A stretch of 64,000 nt of DNA from Syntrophomonadaceae bacterium (GCA_028706315.1 JAQWBP010000006.1:1-64000), one strand, 5' to 3'. Positions 1-9,139 are shown, counted from the first letter of the stretch. Notes: generated by a model not told the origin, from the sequence alone. Made by a program: numbers and translations.

Positions 1-2
1 AT

Positions 3-71
3 GCAGCAATTGATGATGAAGCACTTATTGCAGCAACCTGGAGACAGTACAAAAAGAAATTTGGTAAATAA
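3..71 (+). CDS. C-terminal end of an upstream gene (partial)
   Basis: The window opens inside an open frame whose last 22 residues are polar and end with the basic tail WRQYKKKFGK before a TAA stop. The other two forward frames do not give a comparable tail, and a rho-independent terminator hairpin follows about 25 bases later, as expected after a real gene. The fragment is too short to name a family. Confidence 0.5.
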   Translation, partial: AAIDDEALIAATWRQYKKKFGK

Positions 72-90
72 TCCATTAGTTCAAGGATAT

Positions 91-125
91 AAAAATTTCC
101 GCCCCTTTACGGGGCGGAAATAAAT
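91..125. terminator. Rho-independent terminator, possibly bidirectional
   Basis: A perfect 10-bp stem pairs TTTCCGCCCC (96-105) with GGGGCGGAAA (111-120) around a 5-base loop. An A-run precedes the stem and only a short T/A-rich stretch follows it. The - strand version therefore has the better T-tail, but the only gene ending here is on the + strand. Confidence 0.7.
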
Positions 126-473
126 AACCAACTAGTATGCCTATACCAATAACCCTGCTAATACTCAATCAACTTGTTTATTTATCGATTGTATGCATCA
201 GTTCTTTCAAGGTAACAGGCGTACCAGTAAAAATCAGGTCTATCACGATAAGATTTATACTATAGAACTTAATTAATTAGAACTAATATTAACAGTTCCT
301 AATAGTTTTAAAATAGATGTTCTTCGAAACTTCATTGCTGCACCAGCTGGGCCTGATATGTGAAGCGAGATGATATTATTAATAATACTCTGCTTTGCAG
401 GTATGTTTGTGTTGTAATTGTCTAGGCGGACACCAAATCGATCCGAATTAGAAGTAAATAAGGAGGGATATTT
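126..473. other. Intergenic region upstream of the APC permease
   Basis: About 350 bases are AT-rich and hold no supported gene. On the - strand, 276-178 is a 32-codon open stretch ending LKELMHTIDK with no convincing start. It could be the decayed tail of an old gene or chance. No clear sigma-A promoter or known riboswitch was recognised. The ribosome binding site AGGAGGG of the next gene lies at 461-467. Confidence 0.4.
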
Positions 474-2066
474 GTGGCAAAAGGGTTAGAACTTTTTGAA
501 CAAGGTGCTGTAGGTATTACTCGGCAGATCAGCCCTTGGGACACAATGGTTTACTCAACAGTTAACCCTGGTTTAATGTATGCACTTGTTTATCTTATGT
601 GGGGAGCATTTTTATACCCGGGTGCACATATGGGATGGGCGATCGTTACTGTTGTGCAAATGTTTATTATAGCTGGACTTTACTGGTTACTATCATGTGC
701 AATGCCCCGTCAGGGCGGTGAATATATTTATATTAGTCGTATTTTACATCCATCAGTTGGATTGATGTCCAGTTTCATGATTTCATTTACAGCTATATCA
801 TGGACAGGGGTATGTAGTGACTGGGCTATTAAATATGCCGTAGTAGAGTTCTTCGTTTCTATGGGCCTTATTACTGGTAATACCAGTTTATATCAGACGG
901 CTGCAACGCTTAATCAGCCTATTGTACGTGCCTTAATAGGTACTGCTATGATTGCTTTCATCTGGTGGGTCTTCTATAAAGGCAGTAAGACTATGATGAA
1001 AATGTCATGGATGGCCTTAATAGGAACTATTATGGGTGCTATAACCTTTATAGTAGCAGCTTTAATTGCCGAACCTGGTGCTTTTGCAGCTAACTTTACT
1101 CAATTGACTGGTATGAATTATGATGATGTTTTTAAAGCCGCTTTTGAGGCGGGGCATCCTCAAAAATTCCTGTTTGGAGCCACTATTATGGCAGGTTCCA
1201 CCTATATAATCCTTAATACACTAGGTTCAACGTTTGGTGCTAACCTGGCAGGTGAAGTACGTAACGTACAGAAATCACAGTTATTAGCTACGTTTGGTTC
1301 CCTTTGTATATTAATGTCAGCATGGGCTATATTCTATGGTATGAGTTATAAGAGTTTCGGTGCTTTATGGACTAACTGCTTGATGTTCTTATCTGGTTGT
1401 GGCAGTGCGGCATATCCGTTTGGTGAGTACGAGCCGTTTGTAACTATCCTTATTGGAATTCTTACCAAGAGTCCTGTATTTGTATTCCTTATTGCTCTGG
1501 CATTCTTTATGGCCACATTCGGTTCCGCAGCAGGGATGAGTTTCGGGCCAACTAAAAATATCTATGCCTGGGGATTTGACCGTTTAATTCCAGAAAAAGC
1601 TGCTGAAATTGATCCTAAATCAGGTACAACTGTTGTAGCTTCAACAATTGCGCTTGTTATAGCTGAGCTTTTCCTTTTAATGGACTGTTTCCTTCCTGAA
1701 TGGACTGCGTATATCGGTTATACTATATTTACATGGTTCCTGGCTTGGATTATGCTGGGCATATCTGGTATTGTATTCCCATATCGCAGAAAATTGCTAT
1801 TTGATTCTGCTCCTCCTATTGTTAGGACGAGATTTTTGGGCTTACCTTTAGTTACCTGGTTAGGTATTTTTACGACCATCATCAGTGTTTCAATCTGTAT
1901 TTACCTATTAATACCGTTCTTTGCTGGAGATATGCCTTATACTATGATAGTAATGGCTGCAATATTTATGATTTTACCGCTTATAATTTACTTTACTTCT
2001 AAAGCTTCCTATGCCAAAAAAGGTATCGACATCGACATTCAGTTTATGGAAATACCAGCAGACTAA
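474..2066 (+). CDS. APC-family amino acid permease
   Basis: The 530-residue protein is almost entirely hydrophobic, with about a dozen membrane segments, and matches the amino acid-polyamine-organocation (APC) permease pattern. A short cytoplasmic N-terminus (MAKGLELFEQG) leads into a first helix with SPWDTMVYSTVNPG, close to the substrate-binding region of the fold. It probably imports an amino acid or related amine in symport; the substrate cannot be read from sequence. The GTG start follows AGGAGGG at a normal distance. A metallophosphoesterase and an MFS transporter follow on the same strand. The C-terminus is short and soluble. Confidence 0.8.
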   Translation: MAKGLELFEQGAVGITRQISPWDTMVYSTVNPGLMYALVYLMWGAFLYPGAHMGWAIVTVVQMFIIAGLYWLLSCAMPRQGGEYIYISRILHPSVGLMSSFMISFTAISWTGVCSDWAIKYAVVEFFVSMGLITGNTSLYQTAATLNQPIVRALIGTAMIAFIWWVFYKGSKTMMKMSWMALIGTIMGAITFIVAALIAEPGAFAANFTQLTGMNYDDVFKAAFEAGHPQKFLFGATIMAGSTYIILNTLGSTFGANLAGEVRNVQKSQLLATFGSLCILMSAWAIFYGMSYKSFGALWTNCLMFLSGCGSAAYPFGEYEPFVTILIGILTKSPVFVFLIALAFFMATFGSAAGMSFGPTKNIYAWGFDRLIPEKAAEIDPKSGTTVVASTIALVIAELFLLMDCFLPEWTAYIGYTIFTWFLAWIMLGISGIVFPYRRKLLFDSAPPIVRTRFLGLPLVTWLGIFTTIISVSICIYLLIPFFAGDMPYTMIVMAAIFMILPLIIYFTSKASYAKKGIDIDIQFMEIPAD

Positions 2067-2126
2067 GCACAGCTTTAGCCTAATAAAGTGAGCGTGAAAG
2101 ATTAAGCATAAGGAGTGATAAGGATA

Positions 2127-3065
2127 ATGAAGATATTTTTTGCGACTGATGCGCATGCAGCCGAGAGTACCTTCCGTAAATTTACTAATGCCGGCCCGTT
2201 CTACAAGGCGGATATGGTAATTTATGGAGGAGACTTCTGCGGGAAAATGGTTGTTCCTATAGTTAAAACAAGTAGAGGAACATGGGAGGCTACCTACTAC
2301 GGATCGACTGTAGTTGTTAAAGATGAAAAAGAAATTCCGGATTTACAGAAAACCTTGCGTGACGCTGGTTTCTATTATATTGAACTTACTGAGAGTGAGC
2401 TTAATAATATAACTAAAGAAGATGTTGAACGGATAACAAAAGAGCTCCAGATTGAGCAAATGAGCGACTGGGCCAAACTCATGGATGAGAGATTCAAGAA
2501 GAATAATATTCCATGTGTAGTTATCCCCGGCAATGACGATCCCCTCCATTTAGATGATGTTTTAGCTAAACTTGAGTATGTGCAAAATGGAGATGGCAAA
2601 GTTGTAGAAGTGAATGGCTTTGAAATTTTATCTTTAGGCTATTCTAACCCTACCATCTTTAAATACCCTCGTGATATAAGCGAAGAAGAACTGGCTAAAA
2701 AGATTGATGAACTAGCCAGCCAGGTCAAGGATATGAATAAGTGTATATTCGTATTACATGCACCACCATATGATACTGATTTAGATCAAGATACACTATT
2801 TGATGAAGACCTTAATCCTATCCTGGACGGTGATGAACTTGCTACAGGGGCTACTGGGAGTAAAGCAGTTAGGGCTGCAATTGAAAAGTACCAGCCTATG
2901 CTGAGTTTGCATGGTCACGTACATGCTAGTCGTGGTATTTCTAACATAGGTCGGACAGTATGTGTTAATCCTGGTAGTAACTACGATGAGATTCAGTTAA
3001 GAGGTGTTCTTGTAGAAGTCGACAGTAATGGAAGTATACGGAGTACTACCCTTACTTCAGGCTAA
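2127..3065 (+). CDS. Metallophosphoesterase (calcineurin-like)
   Basis: The protein is about 312 residues. The calcineurin-like metal-binding motifs are partly altered: an early D-A-H (ATDAHAAES), GGDFCGK in place of GD, the central GNDD (PGNDDPLHL), then LHAPPY and the terminal LHGHVHASRG. It is probably a cytoplasmic phosphodiesterase or phosphatase of unknown substrate. I chose the ATG at 2127 because the upstream GTG at 2115 overlaps the Shine-Dalgarno AAGGAG. It lies 60 bases after the permease and may share its transcript. The insert at residues 40-110, between the first and second metal motifs, is longer than in minimal family members. Confidence 0.8.
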   Translation: MKIFFATDAHAAESTFRKFTNAGPFYKADMVIYGGDFCGKMVVPIVKTSRGTWEATYYGSTVVVKDEKEIPDLQKTLRDAGFYYIELTESELNNITKEDVERITKELQIEQMSDWAKLMDERFKKNNIPCVVIPGNDDPLHLDDVLAKLEYVQNGDGKVVEVNGFEILSLGYSNPTIFKYPRDISEEELAKKIDELASQVKDMNKCIFVLHAPPYDTDLDQDTLFDEDLNPILDGDELATGATGSKAVRAAIEKYQPMLSLHGHVHASRGISNIGRTVCVNPGSNYDEIQLRGVLVEVDSNGSIRSTTLTSG

Positions 3066-3094
3066 ACGCTCAAATATATTTATCTCGTAAGCGT

Positions 3095-3132
3095 AAACCC
3101 GCCCTTGCTAGTAATAATAAGGGCGGGTTTTG
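3095..3132 (+). terminator. Rho-independent terminator
   Basis: A perfect 12-bp stem pairs AAACCCGCCCTT (3095-3106) with AAGGGCGGGTTT (3119-3130), followed by Ts. It ends the permease-phosphoesterase unit. Confidence 0.85.
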
Positions 3133-3229
3133 CTTGCAAATCGAAGTAGATCAAGTATAATTAAGAAAAGGACAAGATTCGACGGTTTTAGACAAACAAA
3201 CAAGAAATATAATATTTACTTTGGGGTTG

Positions 3230-4498
3230 ATGTTTTTGACTGCTCGTACTAGTAATTATCGATGGATAATCGCGATTATATTTTTCACTGGGCTTATGGC
3301 ATTGAATGTTTTATGGTTTGTTCTGTCCCCATTGCTTACAGTTATTATGGCAGACCTTAACCTTGATTTATCGCAGGGTGGGTTAAGTATGTCTATCGTA
3401 TGCCTGTTTGTGGCTTTATTTGCGATAGCAGGGGGATTTCTGGTAGACCGTATGGGAGTTAAGAAATCTTATCTTTTTGGACTCCTATTTATGGCCATTG
3501 GTGCTCTGGGTACCTGGCAAGTTTTTAGCTATGGTGGCTTATTCATAACTAGGGTGTTGATAGGTATTGGATTTGGTTTATGTATACCTATTGGCGGAGT
3601 CATCATAATGACCTGGTTTCCGGAAAATGAGCGTCCGTACATGAATACTATAAATGCTATTTTACCGTATATAGCCACAGTTATTACTTTTAGTTTTACT
3701 GTTCCCATGTATCAGGCTTTAGGTAATTCGTGGAGAATGGTAGTAGTACTCTGGGGTCTGATGCTGGTAATTGTTGCAGTTGCGTGGATTATCTGGGGAA
3801 AAGAGCATTCTTCTTACGAGGCTAGCCAGACTAACCAATCAGCTCTGGCATCTAGTCAAAAGGAGAATCCGTTTGTAACTGTTTGGAAAAGCCGAGAAGT
3901 AAGACTCTTAAGTATAGCTGAAGCATGTGATATGTGGAGTTTTCAGTTTTTATCATCCATGCTTCCGACTTTTTATATAGTTGAAGTTGGTATGAGTATG
4001 TCAGCTGGTTCGAGGCTAACGGCAATTTTCCCTATAGCGGGTATTATTGCGGGTTTAGTTTGTGGTGTTTGGATGACACGAGTAGGGTTACGCAGACCCT
4101 TTATGTGGCCGATGCATGTAATGATTTTTGTTGGGACGCTACTCGCTATAAATGGTGTTGGCTGGGTCAGAATAGCTGGAGTTGCTATGGCTGGCTTTGG
4201 CAATGCAGGATGGGCCCCGGCCTTGTTTACCATGCCTATGGAGTTTAAAAATATGACTCCTTCGCGAGTGGGTGCTGTTTATGCTATCATGATGTCTATG
4301 GGATTTATGGCAGCTTTTGTTTCTCCCTGGTTGGGAGGTTGGCTGGCAGAGAGAATTAGTATTCACCATACTATTTTTATTTTTTCGTTCTCGTCACTTA
4401 TTGCTGCAACTTGCACTTTCTTGATGAAAGAAACTGGACCTGCAGCTAGAGTGACTAATATTGAAGGGAGTGTTATGCAATGGAAAAACACGAATTAG
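3230..4498 (+). CDS. Major facilitator superfamily transporter
   Basis: The protein has about 422 residues and twelve predicted membrane helices split by a soluble central loop (KEHSSYEASQTNQ) near residue 195. The loop between helices 2 and 3 carries the MFS signature GGFLVDRMGVKKS, a variant of motif A. A second MFS-like loop (VWMTRVGLRRP) sits at the equivalent place in the second half. It is probably a proton- or solute-coupled exporter or importer in the cytoplasmic membrane; the substrate is unknown. The start is uncertain: the ATG at 3230 has a close GGGG, and a TTG at 3221 is in frame. The 3' end overlaps the next gene by 19 bases, so the two are probably translated together. Confidence 0.8.
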   Translation: MFLTARTSNYRWIIAIIFFTGLMALNVLWFVLSPLLTVIMADLNLDLSQGGLSMSIVCLFVALFAIAGGFLVDRMGVKKSYLFGLLFMAIGALGTWQVFSYGGLFITRVLIGIGFGLCIPIGGVIIMTWFPENERPYMNTINAILPYIATVITFSFTVPMYQALGNSWRMVVVLWGLMLVIVAVAWIIWGKEHSSYEASQTNQSALASSQKENPFVTVWKSREVRLLSIAEACDMWSFQFLSSMLPTFYIVEVGMSMSAGSRLTAIFPIAGIIAGLVCGVWMTRVGLRRPFMWPMHVMIFVGTLLAINGVGWVRIAGVAMAGFGNAGWAPALFTMPMEFKNMTPSRVGAVYAIMMSMGFMAAFVSPWLGGWLAERISIHHTIFIFSFSSLIAATCTFLMKETGPAARVTNIEGSVMQWKNTN

Positions 4499-5034
4499 CT
4501 GTACTGACTGAAACTGCAAACAGTGCCTTAAAAGAACTACTAGGTGTTGCTAATCTCAAACCAGGTCAGATTGTTGTTGTTGGTTGTAGCACGAGTGAGG
4601 TGCAGGGTAAGAGGATAGGGAAAGCTTCCAGTATGGAAATAGCTGAGGCTATTTCTGACGCCATTTTACCGCTGATTAAAGAAAATAATCTGTTTTTAGC
4701 CGTCCAAGGTTGTGAACATATAAACCGGTCTCTGGTGGTAGAAGAAGAATGCGCAGAAAAGTATGGCCTGGAAATAGTAAATGTACTGCCTCATCTTCAT
4801 GCTGGTGGGGGCTTTGCAACAATTAATTACGAACGTTTTAAGAATCCTGTTCTGGTCGAAGGAATTCAGGCGCATGCCGGAATGGATATCGGCGATACTT
4901 TTATTGGCATGAATATGAAAAGAGTTGTAGTACCGGTAAGAAGCGAAATTAAAAGTATTGGTGAGGCCCACCTGACCATGGCGAGAACTAGAGCAAAACT
5001 CGTAGGTGGCGAAAGGGCTCATTACCAAAAATAA
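4480..5034 (+). CDS. DUF436 family protein (YwlG-like)
   Basis: The 184-residue protein matches the TIGR01440/DUF436 family, known in Bacillus subtilis as YwlG: an early VVGCSTSEVQGKRIGK, a central VQGCEHINRSLV and a late AGMDIGDTFIGMNMK. The biochemical function of the family is not known. The start overlaps the MFS gene, with GAAGGGAG placed upstream of the ATG. In many Firmicutes this gene neighbours ribose-5-phosphate or serine hydroxymethyltransferase genes; here its partner is a transporter. Confidence 0.8.
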   Translation: MEKHELAVLTETANSALKELLGVANLKPGQIVVVGCSTSEVQGKRIGKASSMEIAEAISDAILPLIKENNLFLAVQGCEHINRSLVVEEECAEKYGLEIVNVLPHLHAGGGFATINYERFKNPVLVEGIQAHAGMDIGDTFIGMNMKRVVVPVRSEIKSIGEAHLTMARTRAKLVGGERAHYQK

Positions 5035-5097
5035 TTTTATAAATATATTATCAGAAAAGAGAGGCTGACTTGAAAGGTTAGTCTTCGTAAGCAAACT

Positions 5098-5146
5098 AAA
5101 AAGGTATCCCGCATCACACCAAAAAGTGGTACGGAATACCTTTTTT
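5098..5146. terminator. Bidirectional terminator between convergent genes
   Basis: An imperfect hairpin pairs AAAAGGTATCCCGCATCAC with GTGGTACGGAATACCTTTT around an ACCAAAAA loop. An A-run lies before it and a T-run after it, so it can serve both the + strand DUF436 gene and the - strand rqcH gene. Confidence 0.7.
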
Positions 5147-5210
5147 ATCGATATTTTGAGAAAAATTATTCTCCATAGGCCTTTTGAAAAGCGCTCTTTG
5201 TCTTACCAAA

Positions 5211-6992
5211 TTAAATATTTTGTTCTGCATTCAGAAGGTCTAATAGTTTCTGGGACTGTGGCTCGGCAACTATGGTCCAGTATTTGACGTAAGTTACCAT
5301 GCCTGGTTTCGCTCCTCGGGGTTTGTTGACATTAAGGCGAAAGGTGTAATCTACCGGCACCTTTTTTGAATTCTTAGCTTTACTAAAATAGGCAGCAATT
5401 GTTGCCGCTTCTTCTAAGGTAGCATCGGGTATATCATTTATAGATTTAATAGCGACAGGAAACTTTATGATTACATGAGTACCGGGGATATCTTTGCTAT
5501 GCAGCCAGAGATCATTTTTATTAGCTATTTTAAAAGTTAGAAAATCGTTTTGACGGTTATTTCTCCCAGCAAGTATTTCCAGACCATCAGAAGAGATGAA
5601 TCTGCGTGGTTCACTTTTTTCCTTATTTACCTTAGCCCGTCTAGCGCGGTGTTTTAGATAGCCTACTTTTTCTAACTCTTCTACTATATCCTCAATCTGA
5701 CTCGGGTTTTCGCATTGATCAACAGCTACTAATACTGATTCTAGATATTCTATTTCATTACGGTTTGCGGCTATAAATTTGTCCAGATGTTTAATCGCAC
5801 TTCTACTCTTGTTATAAGTTTTATAGAACTTTTGCGCATTTTCAATGGGGGTATACCGGGGATTCAGAGTAAGTGATATGGTATCGTTAGAGTAGTAGTT
5901 ATCCAGGGTTATATTTATATCACCTTTTTTAAACTGGTGAGCATATGCAGTAAGGAGTTCTCCCCATAATTTATATTTTTCATTTTCTTGTGCTGCTTTA
6001 AAATCGCCTTCTTGAAAAAACAGTTTTTTATTAGCCTTATCCAGGGAGTTTTTGATATTTCGGGTCAGGTTTATCTTCAGTGATTCCAGGCGAATCAGGT
6101 TTAGTTTATCCTTGTAATAGCAGTCACAGGTCTCATTCATAGAAGAAAAATGCTCAGCCCGGGTTAATGGTAGGGTAAAGTTGTATGGCGCAAATTCTTT
6201 GGGCTGGTTTCCAGAGTAAAGTACTACAGGCTCAGAATTTCCATTACTAATATCATCGAGCAGTTTTTTTAATCTTTGGTAGATAACATTTAATTCATAT
6301 TCTCCACACTGGTCGATTCTCATAGCAGGGTTAATACCACCAGAACTGCATATTTCTTTAGCTGAAAAGGGACTTATACCGCTATACACATTAAACACAG
6401 CTGATGATGTGTTTGTACCTTCCGGTTGCTGCCACATTAATTGTACAAAAGTTTCAAAATTAGCTTTTTCCGGATTAAATTTACCTTGAGCAGGTGGATC
6501 TATATATTCTTTTCCTGGTAAAACTTCTCGATAAGAGCTTAAATCGCTTCCGTATTTTTTAATAGCATCTATAATAATATTAGTTTCGGGATTTACCAGA
6601 ATAATGTTAGAATGTCTCCCCATAAATTCGCAGATTAAGAGTTTATCCTTCCATTCCCGGAAGTCATCTAGAGCTTCAATGCGTATATGTACAATACGTT
6701 CAAAGTCTACTTGTTTGATTTCTTTTATTTTACCCCCCTCGAGGTATTTTCTCAGCAGCATACAGAAACTGGGGGGGCTAGTTGGATTAGGCCGTTTATC
6801 AGTATTTATATGCATTCTTGCCCATCGAGCGTTGGCCGATATAAGTAGTCGCAAGGTACCCGCCTGGCGTTGGCGAATGGCAATAACTAGTTCATCTTTC
6901 TCTGGTTGATGTATTTTTTCAATGCGGCCATCACTAAGAGTCGTGTTTAATTCTTTAGTAAGTGCTTTTATGGTAATACCATCAAAGGGCAT
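5211..6992 (-). CDS. rqcH: RqcH / NFACT ribosome quality control factor (FbpA family)
   Basis: The 593-residue protein is a full-length NFACT protein, the family also annotated as fibronectin-binding protein A. RqcH binds the peptidyl-tRNA-blocked 50S subunit and adds C-terminal alanine tails that mark stalled nascent chains for ClpXP. The NFACT-N domain starts with MPFDGITIKAL and carries FERIV at residues 97-101. The position of the Asp-Arg pair essential in Bacillus RqcH is thus Glu-Arg. A coiled-coil middle follows, then the NFACT-R domain with DLWLHSKDIPGTHV near residue 500. The ATG start at 6992 follows AAAGGAGG, which rules out the upstream in-frame GTG. It is transcribed alone from the - strand. 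Confidence 0.92.
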   Translation of the reverse strand: MPFDGITIKALTKELNTTLSDGRIEKIHQPEKDELVIAIRQRQAGTLRLLISANARWARMHINTDKRPNPTSPPSFCMLLRKYLEGGKIKEIKQVDFERIVHIRIEALDDFREWKDKLLICEFMGRHSNIILVNPETNIIIDAIKKYGSDLSSYREVLPGKEYIDPPAQGKFNPEKANFETFVQLMWQQPEGTNTSSAVFNVYSGISPFSAKEICSSGGINPAMRIDQCGEYELNVIYQRLKKLLDDISNGNSEPVVLYSGNQPKEFAPYNFTLPLTRAEHFSSMNETCDCYYKDKLNLIRLESLKINLTRNIKNSLDKANKKLFFQEGDFKAAQENEKYKLWGELLTAYAHQFKKGDINITLDNYYSNDTISLTLNPRYTPIENAQKFYKTYNKSRSAIKHLDKFIAANRNEIEYLESVLVAVDQCENPSQIEDIVEELEKVGYLKHRARRAKVNKEKSEPRRFISSDGLEILAGRNNRQNDFLTFKIANKNDLWLHSKDIPGTHVIIKFPVAIKSINDIPDATLEEAATIAAYFSKAKNSKKVPVDYTFRLNVNKPRGAKPGMVTYVKYWTIVAEPQSQKLLDLLNAEQNI

Positions 6993-7144
6993 CGCGATTC
7001 CTCCTTTTGCCACGAAAAGTATATCATTACCGCCTGTCTAACACAAATTTTATTATTTTGAGTATAATCAGATGCATGTAAGAGGTGGTTCCTTATGGGT
7101 TATCAGTATATTTGGTGATAGCTGCAAAGGAATATAATATTAAA

Positions 7145-7222
7145 TGCCGAACTAAACTTAGTATAGGCTAAATTTACGGCGAATAGGTAAGTTATTACTA
7201 GCGCGCAAGTTTAGCTCGGGCA
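7145..7222. repeat. Long imperfect inverted repeat upstream of an orphan gene
   Basis: TGCCGAACTAAACTT (7145-7159) pairs with AAGTTTAGCTCGGGCA (7207-7222) with one bulge and one G-T pair, enclosing about 47 bases with further partial pairing. It lies between the divergent rqcH and the gene at 7255. It could be a leader RNA, an operator or a small palindromic repeat; no known riboswitch consensus was recognised. Confidence 0.5.
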
Positions 7223-7254
7223 GTACTATTATTTATTAAGCTGGTGTTAATATA

Positions 7255-7680
7255 ATGACGGAGGTAGTTCTAACTATCTATAGGAACATTATTGAGCAAG
7301 TAATGCTTATAGAGAAGGAAAAAAAAGAAATAAGCAGTAAAATTTTATTTACGCGTAATGAGAAGAAACGGATGAAGTTAATCTTTATGTTTTTAAGCAG
7401 AGACCTTGATAAACATGAATTACTGGAGTATGCTGCCATACTTGCGTTTAACAATCAGGAAGTTACAGTAATTCATAATCTGCAGCAACTTTACAGACAA
7501 TGTCGGGAAGAAGAGCTGATGGAAAAAATTCGCATGGAAATTCAACATACTGAACAGTTTTTATTCGTCATTAATAACGGTATTAAATATGCACATACTT
7601 TATCATTTTCTGAAAGGCGCATGATCCAGGAAATAGTAAAATATGTAACTGAACAGGCTAAATTATATATGCAAATGTAA
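7255..7680 (+). CDS. Hypothetical protein, helical
   Basis: The 141-residue protein is not recognised. It is rich in Glu, Lys, Ile and Leu, looks all-helical, and has no signal peptide, membrane helix or cysteine pair. A charged run KKEISSKILFTRNEKKRMK occupies residues 22-40. The gene stands alone between rqcH and uspA, on the opposite strand to both. The ATG lies 16 bases after an AAGCTGG sequence, a weak ribosome binding site, so the start is not firm. Coding-like composition and length support a real gene. Confidence 0.55.
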   Translation: MTEVVLTIYRNIIEQVMLIEKEKKEISSKILFTRNEKKRMKLIFMFLSRDLDKHELLEYAAILAFNNQEVTVIHNLQQLYRQCREEELMEKIRMEIQHTEQFLFVINNGIKYAHTLSFSERRMIQEIVKYVTEQAKLYMQM

Positions 7681-7687
7681 CTCTACT

Positions 7688-7724
7688 GTAAAAACCCCTA
7701 ATTAACGCCGTATAACTTTTTTCA
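7688..7724 (+). repeat. Repeat family copy 1 (flanks only)
   Basis: AAAACCCCTAA is followed directly by TAACGCCGTATAACTTTT and TTCAG. The same two blocks bracket the 300-base element at 60341-60644, and the second block appears reverse-complemented at 24283-24303. This copy lacks the terminal inverted repeats and the core, so it may be an empty or collapsed site. Confidence 0.65.
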
Positions 7725-7738
7725 GTGACACTGAATGT

Positions 7739-7764
7739 AAAAAAAGCCGGGAATCCCCGGCTTT
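7739..7764 (-). terminator. Rho-independent terminator of uspA
   Basis: A perfect 9-bp stem pairs AAAGCCGGG (7743-7751) with CCCGGCTTT (7756-7764). Read on the - strand it is followed by a T-run, placed 10 bases past the stop of uspA. Confidence 0.85.
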
Positions 7765-7774
7765 AGAGTTGATA

Positions 7775-8212
7775 TTACTTGACTATGAATACTGGAATGT
7801 CTACTAGTCGGGTTACTTTGTCGGTGACGCTGCCTAGCACTAATTCCTTAAATTTATTTAACTTCCGCGAGCCCAGAATGATTAAATCAAATTCCTTATC
7901 GTTTTCTACCACATCGAGTATTAATGCTGCCGGGTCACCACCGGCTCTTTTCAGTTGACATTCAATCTGGTTTTCTTTGAGAATGTTCTGGTATTGCTTT
8001 AATAAAACAAGTGATTTTGCCCTCAGCTCATCTAATTTATCAGAATTATGCAACTTGGTAATATCAACGTCTGAACTGTCGTAAACGTTAAATAATATAA
8101 TGTTTCCTATCATGCCTGCCTTAGCTAATTCAGCAGCCTTTAATACTGCTCGATTTGACTGTTCAGATGCATCTACTGGGAGTAATACCTTATTAAACAT
8201 TGTTCCAGCCAC
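7775..8212 (-). CDS. Universal stress protein (UspA family)
   Basis: The 145-residue protein is a single UspA domain. The N-terminal strand VLLPVDASEQSN and the C-terminal GSRKLNKFKELVLGSVTDKV match the ATP-binding Usp subclass signature G-x2-G-x9-G-(S/T), although the first glycine spacing is shifted. Its role is probably in a general stress response through nucleotide binding. The GTG start follows AGGGAGG at seven bases. A good - strand promoter (8257-8285) and a terminator at 7739-7764 make it a single-gene unit. Confidence 0.85.
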   Translation of the reverse strand: MAGTMFNKVLLPVDASEQSNRAVLKAAELAKAGMIGNIILFNVYDSSDVDITKLHNSDKLDELRAKSLVLLKQYQNILKENQIECQLKRAGGDPAALILDVVENDKEFDLIILGSRKLNKFKELVLGSVTDKVTRLVDIPVFIVK

Positions 8213-8256
8213 ATGATAACCTCCCTTATAATAAAATGTAACCTTTTCTAATGAAA

Positions 8257-8285
8257 ATTATATCAAATCTTGACTATACTAACAA
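8257..8285 (-). promoter_or_regulatory. Sigma-A-like promoter of uspA
   Basis: On the - strand, TTGTTA (8285-8280) and TATAAT (8262-8257) are separated by 17 bases, about 45 bases before the GTG start. Confidence 0.6.
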
Positions 8286-8329
8286 AATATATAAAACTAT
8301 TTTCTAGGAATAGTTAGGAGGTAAGTTTA

Positions 8330-9139
8330 ATGGCAGAAAGGATCAGGGTAATAGTAACAGGTGCTCTTGGAAAAATGGGCAGTGAAACAGTCAAAGCAGT
8401 AATAAACGATGAAGAGCTTGATTTAGCTGCTATGGTAGATGTTAAAGCCAATGGAGAAAGTCTTGCTGATATAGCAGGTTTGAAAGGAACAGAAACTAAT
8501 AACCTCAAGGTTGAAAATGATCTGGATGCAGTTCTTGCCAGAATTAAACCAGATATCATGATTGATTTTACTAACCCGCAAGCAGTTTTTAGTAATGCTA
8601 AAACTGCCCTAGAAAAGCAGGTTACGTGTGTAATAGGTACCACTGGAATGAATGACTTAGAACTGAAACAGCTGGAGAAACTGGCCAATGATAATCAGGT
8701 CGGAGTTGCAGTAATACCTAATTTTGCTATAGGTGCAGTATTAATGATGAAATTTGCTAAGGAAGCGGCACATTATTTTCCTGATGTTGAGATTATTGAA
8801 CTACATCATGATCAGAAAATGGATGCGCCATCAGGAACAGCAATAAAGACGGCGCAGATGATTACTGAAAACCGTGCTTATCAGCCACCAGCAAATGCTC
8901 GTGAGTTTGAAAAAATTCCCGGATCCCGCGGTGGTAATCTGGACCAGGTTCACATACACAGTGTTAGATTACCGGGATTAATTGCTCACCAGGAAGTTAT
9001 TTTTGGTGGTATGGGACAGGGTCTAAAAATCAGGCACGATTCATATAACCGGGTAGGTTTTATGCAGGGCGTATTAATGGTCGTAAAGAAGATGATAGGC
9101 CGCCAGGGTTTAGTCTATGGTATGGATAATTTGCTGTAA
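8330..9139 (+). CDS. dapB: 4-hydroxy-tetrahydrodipicolinate reductase
   Basis: The 269-residue enzyme reduces the DapA product with NAD(P)H on the diaminopimelate route to lysine and peptidoglycan. The Rossmann motif GALGKMG is at residues 11-17. The family signature ELHHDQKMDAPSGTA, near residues 157-171, carries the catalytic His-His and Lys. Length is typical. The start is fixed by AGGAGG at 8315-8320. It is monocistronic, separated from the spoVFAB-asd-dapG-dapA group by a 470-base gap with several hairpins. Confidence 0.95.
   Translation: MAERIRVIVTGALGKMGSETVKAVINDEELDLAAMVDVKANGESLADIAGLKGTETNNLKVENDLDAVLARIKPDIMIDFTNPQAVFSNAKTALEKQVTCVIGTTGMNDLELKQLEKLANDNQVGVAVIPNFAIGAVLMMKFAKEAAHYFPDVEIIELHHDQKMDAPSGTAIKTAQMITENRAYQPPANAREFEKIPGSRGGNLDQVHIHSVRLPGLIAHQEVIFGGMGQGLKIRHDSYNRVGFMQGVLMVVKKMIGRQGLVYGMDNLL

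Noticed and set aside
178-276. A short - strand frame ending LKELMHTIDK, suggesting a gene remnant
   Set aside because: Only 32 codons with no start or ribosome binding site. It might be a decayed gene tail but cannot be supported.
7014-7254. A T-box or c-di-GMP riboswitch upstream of the gene at 7255
   Set aside because: The paired region lacks the conserved T-box sequence and the GEMM tetraloop/receptor elements, so only an unclassified stem is reported.
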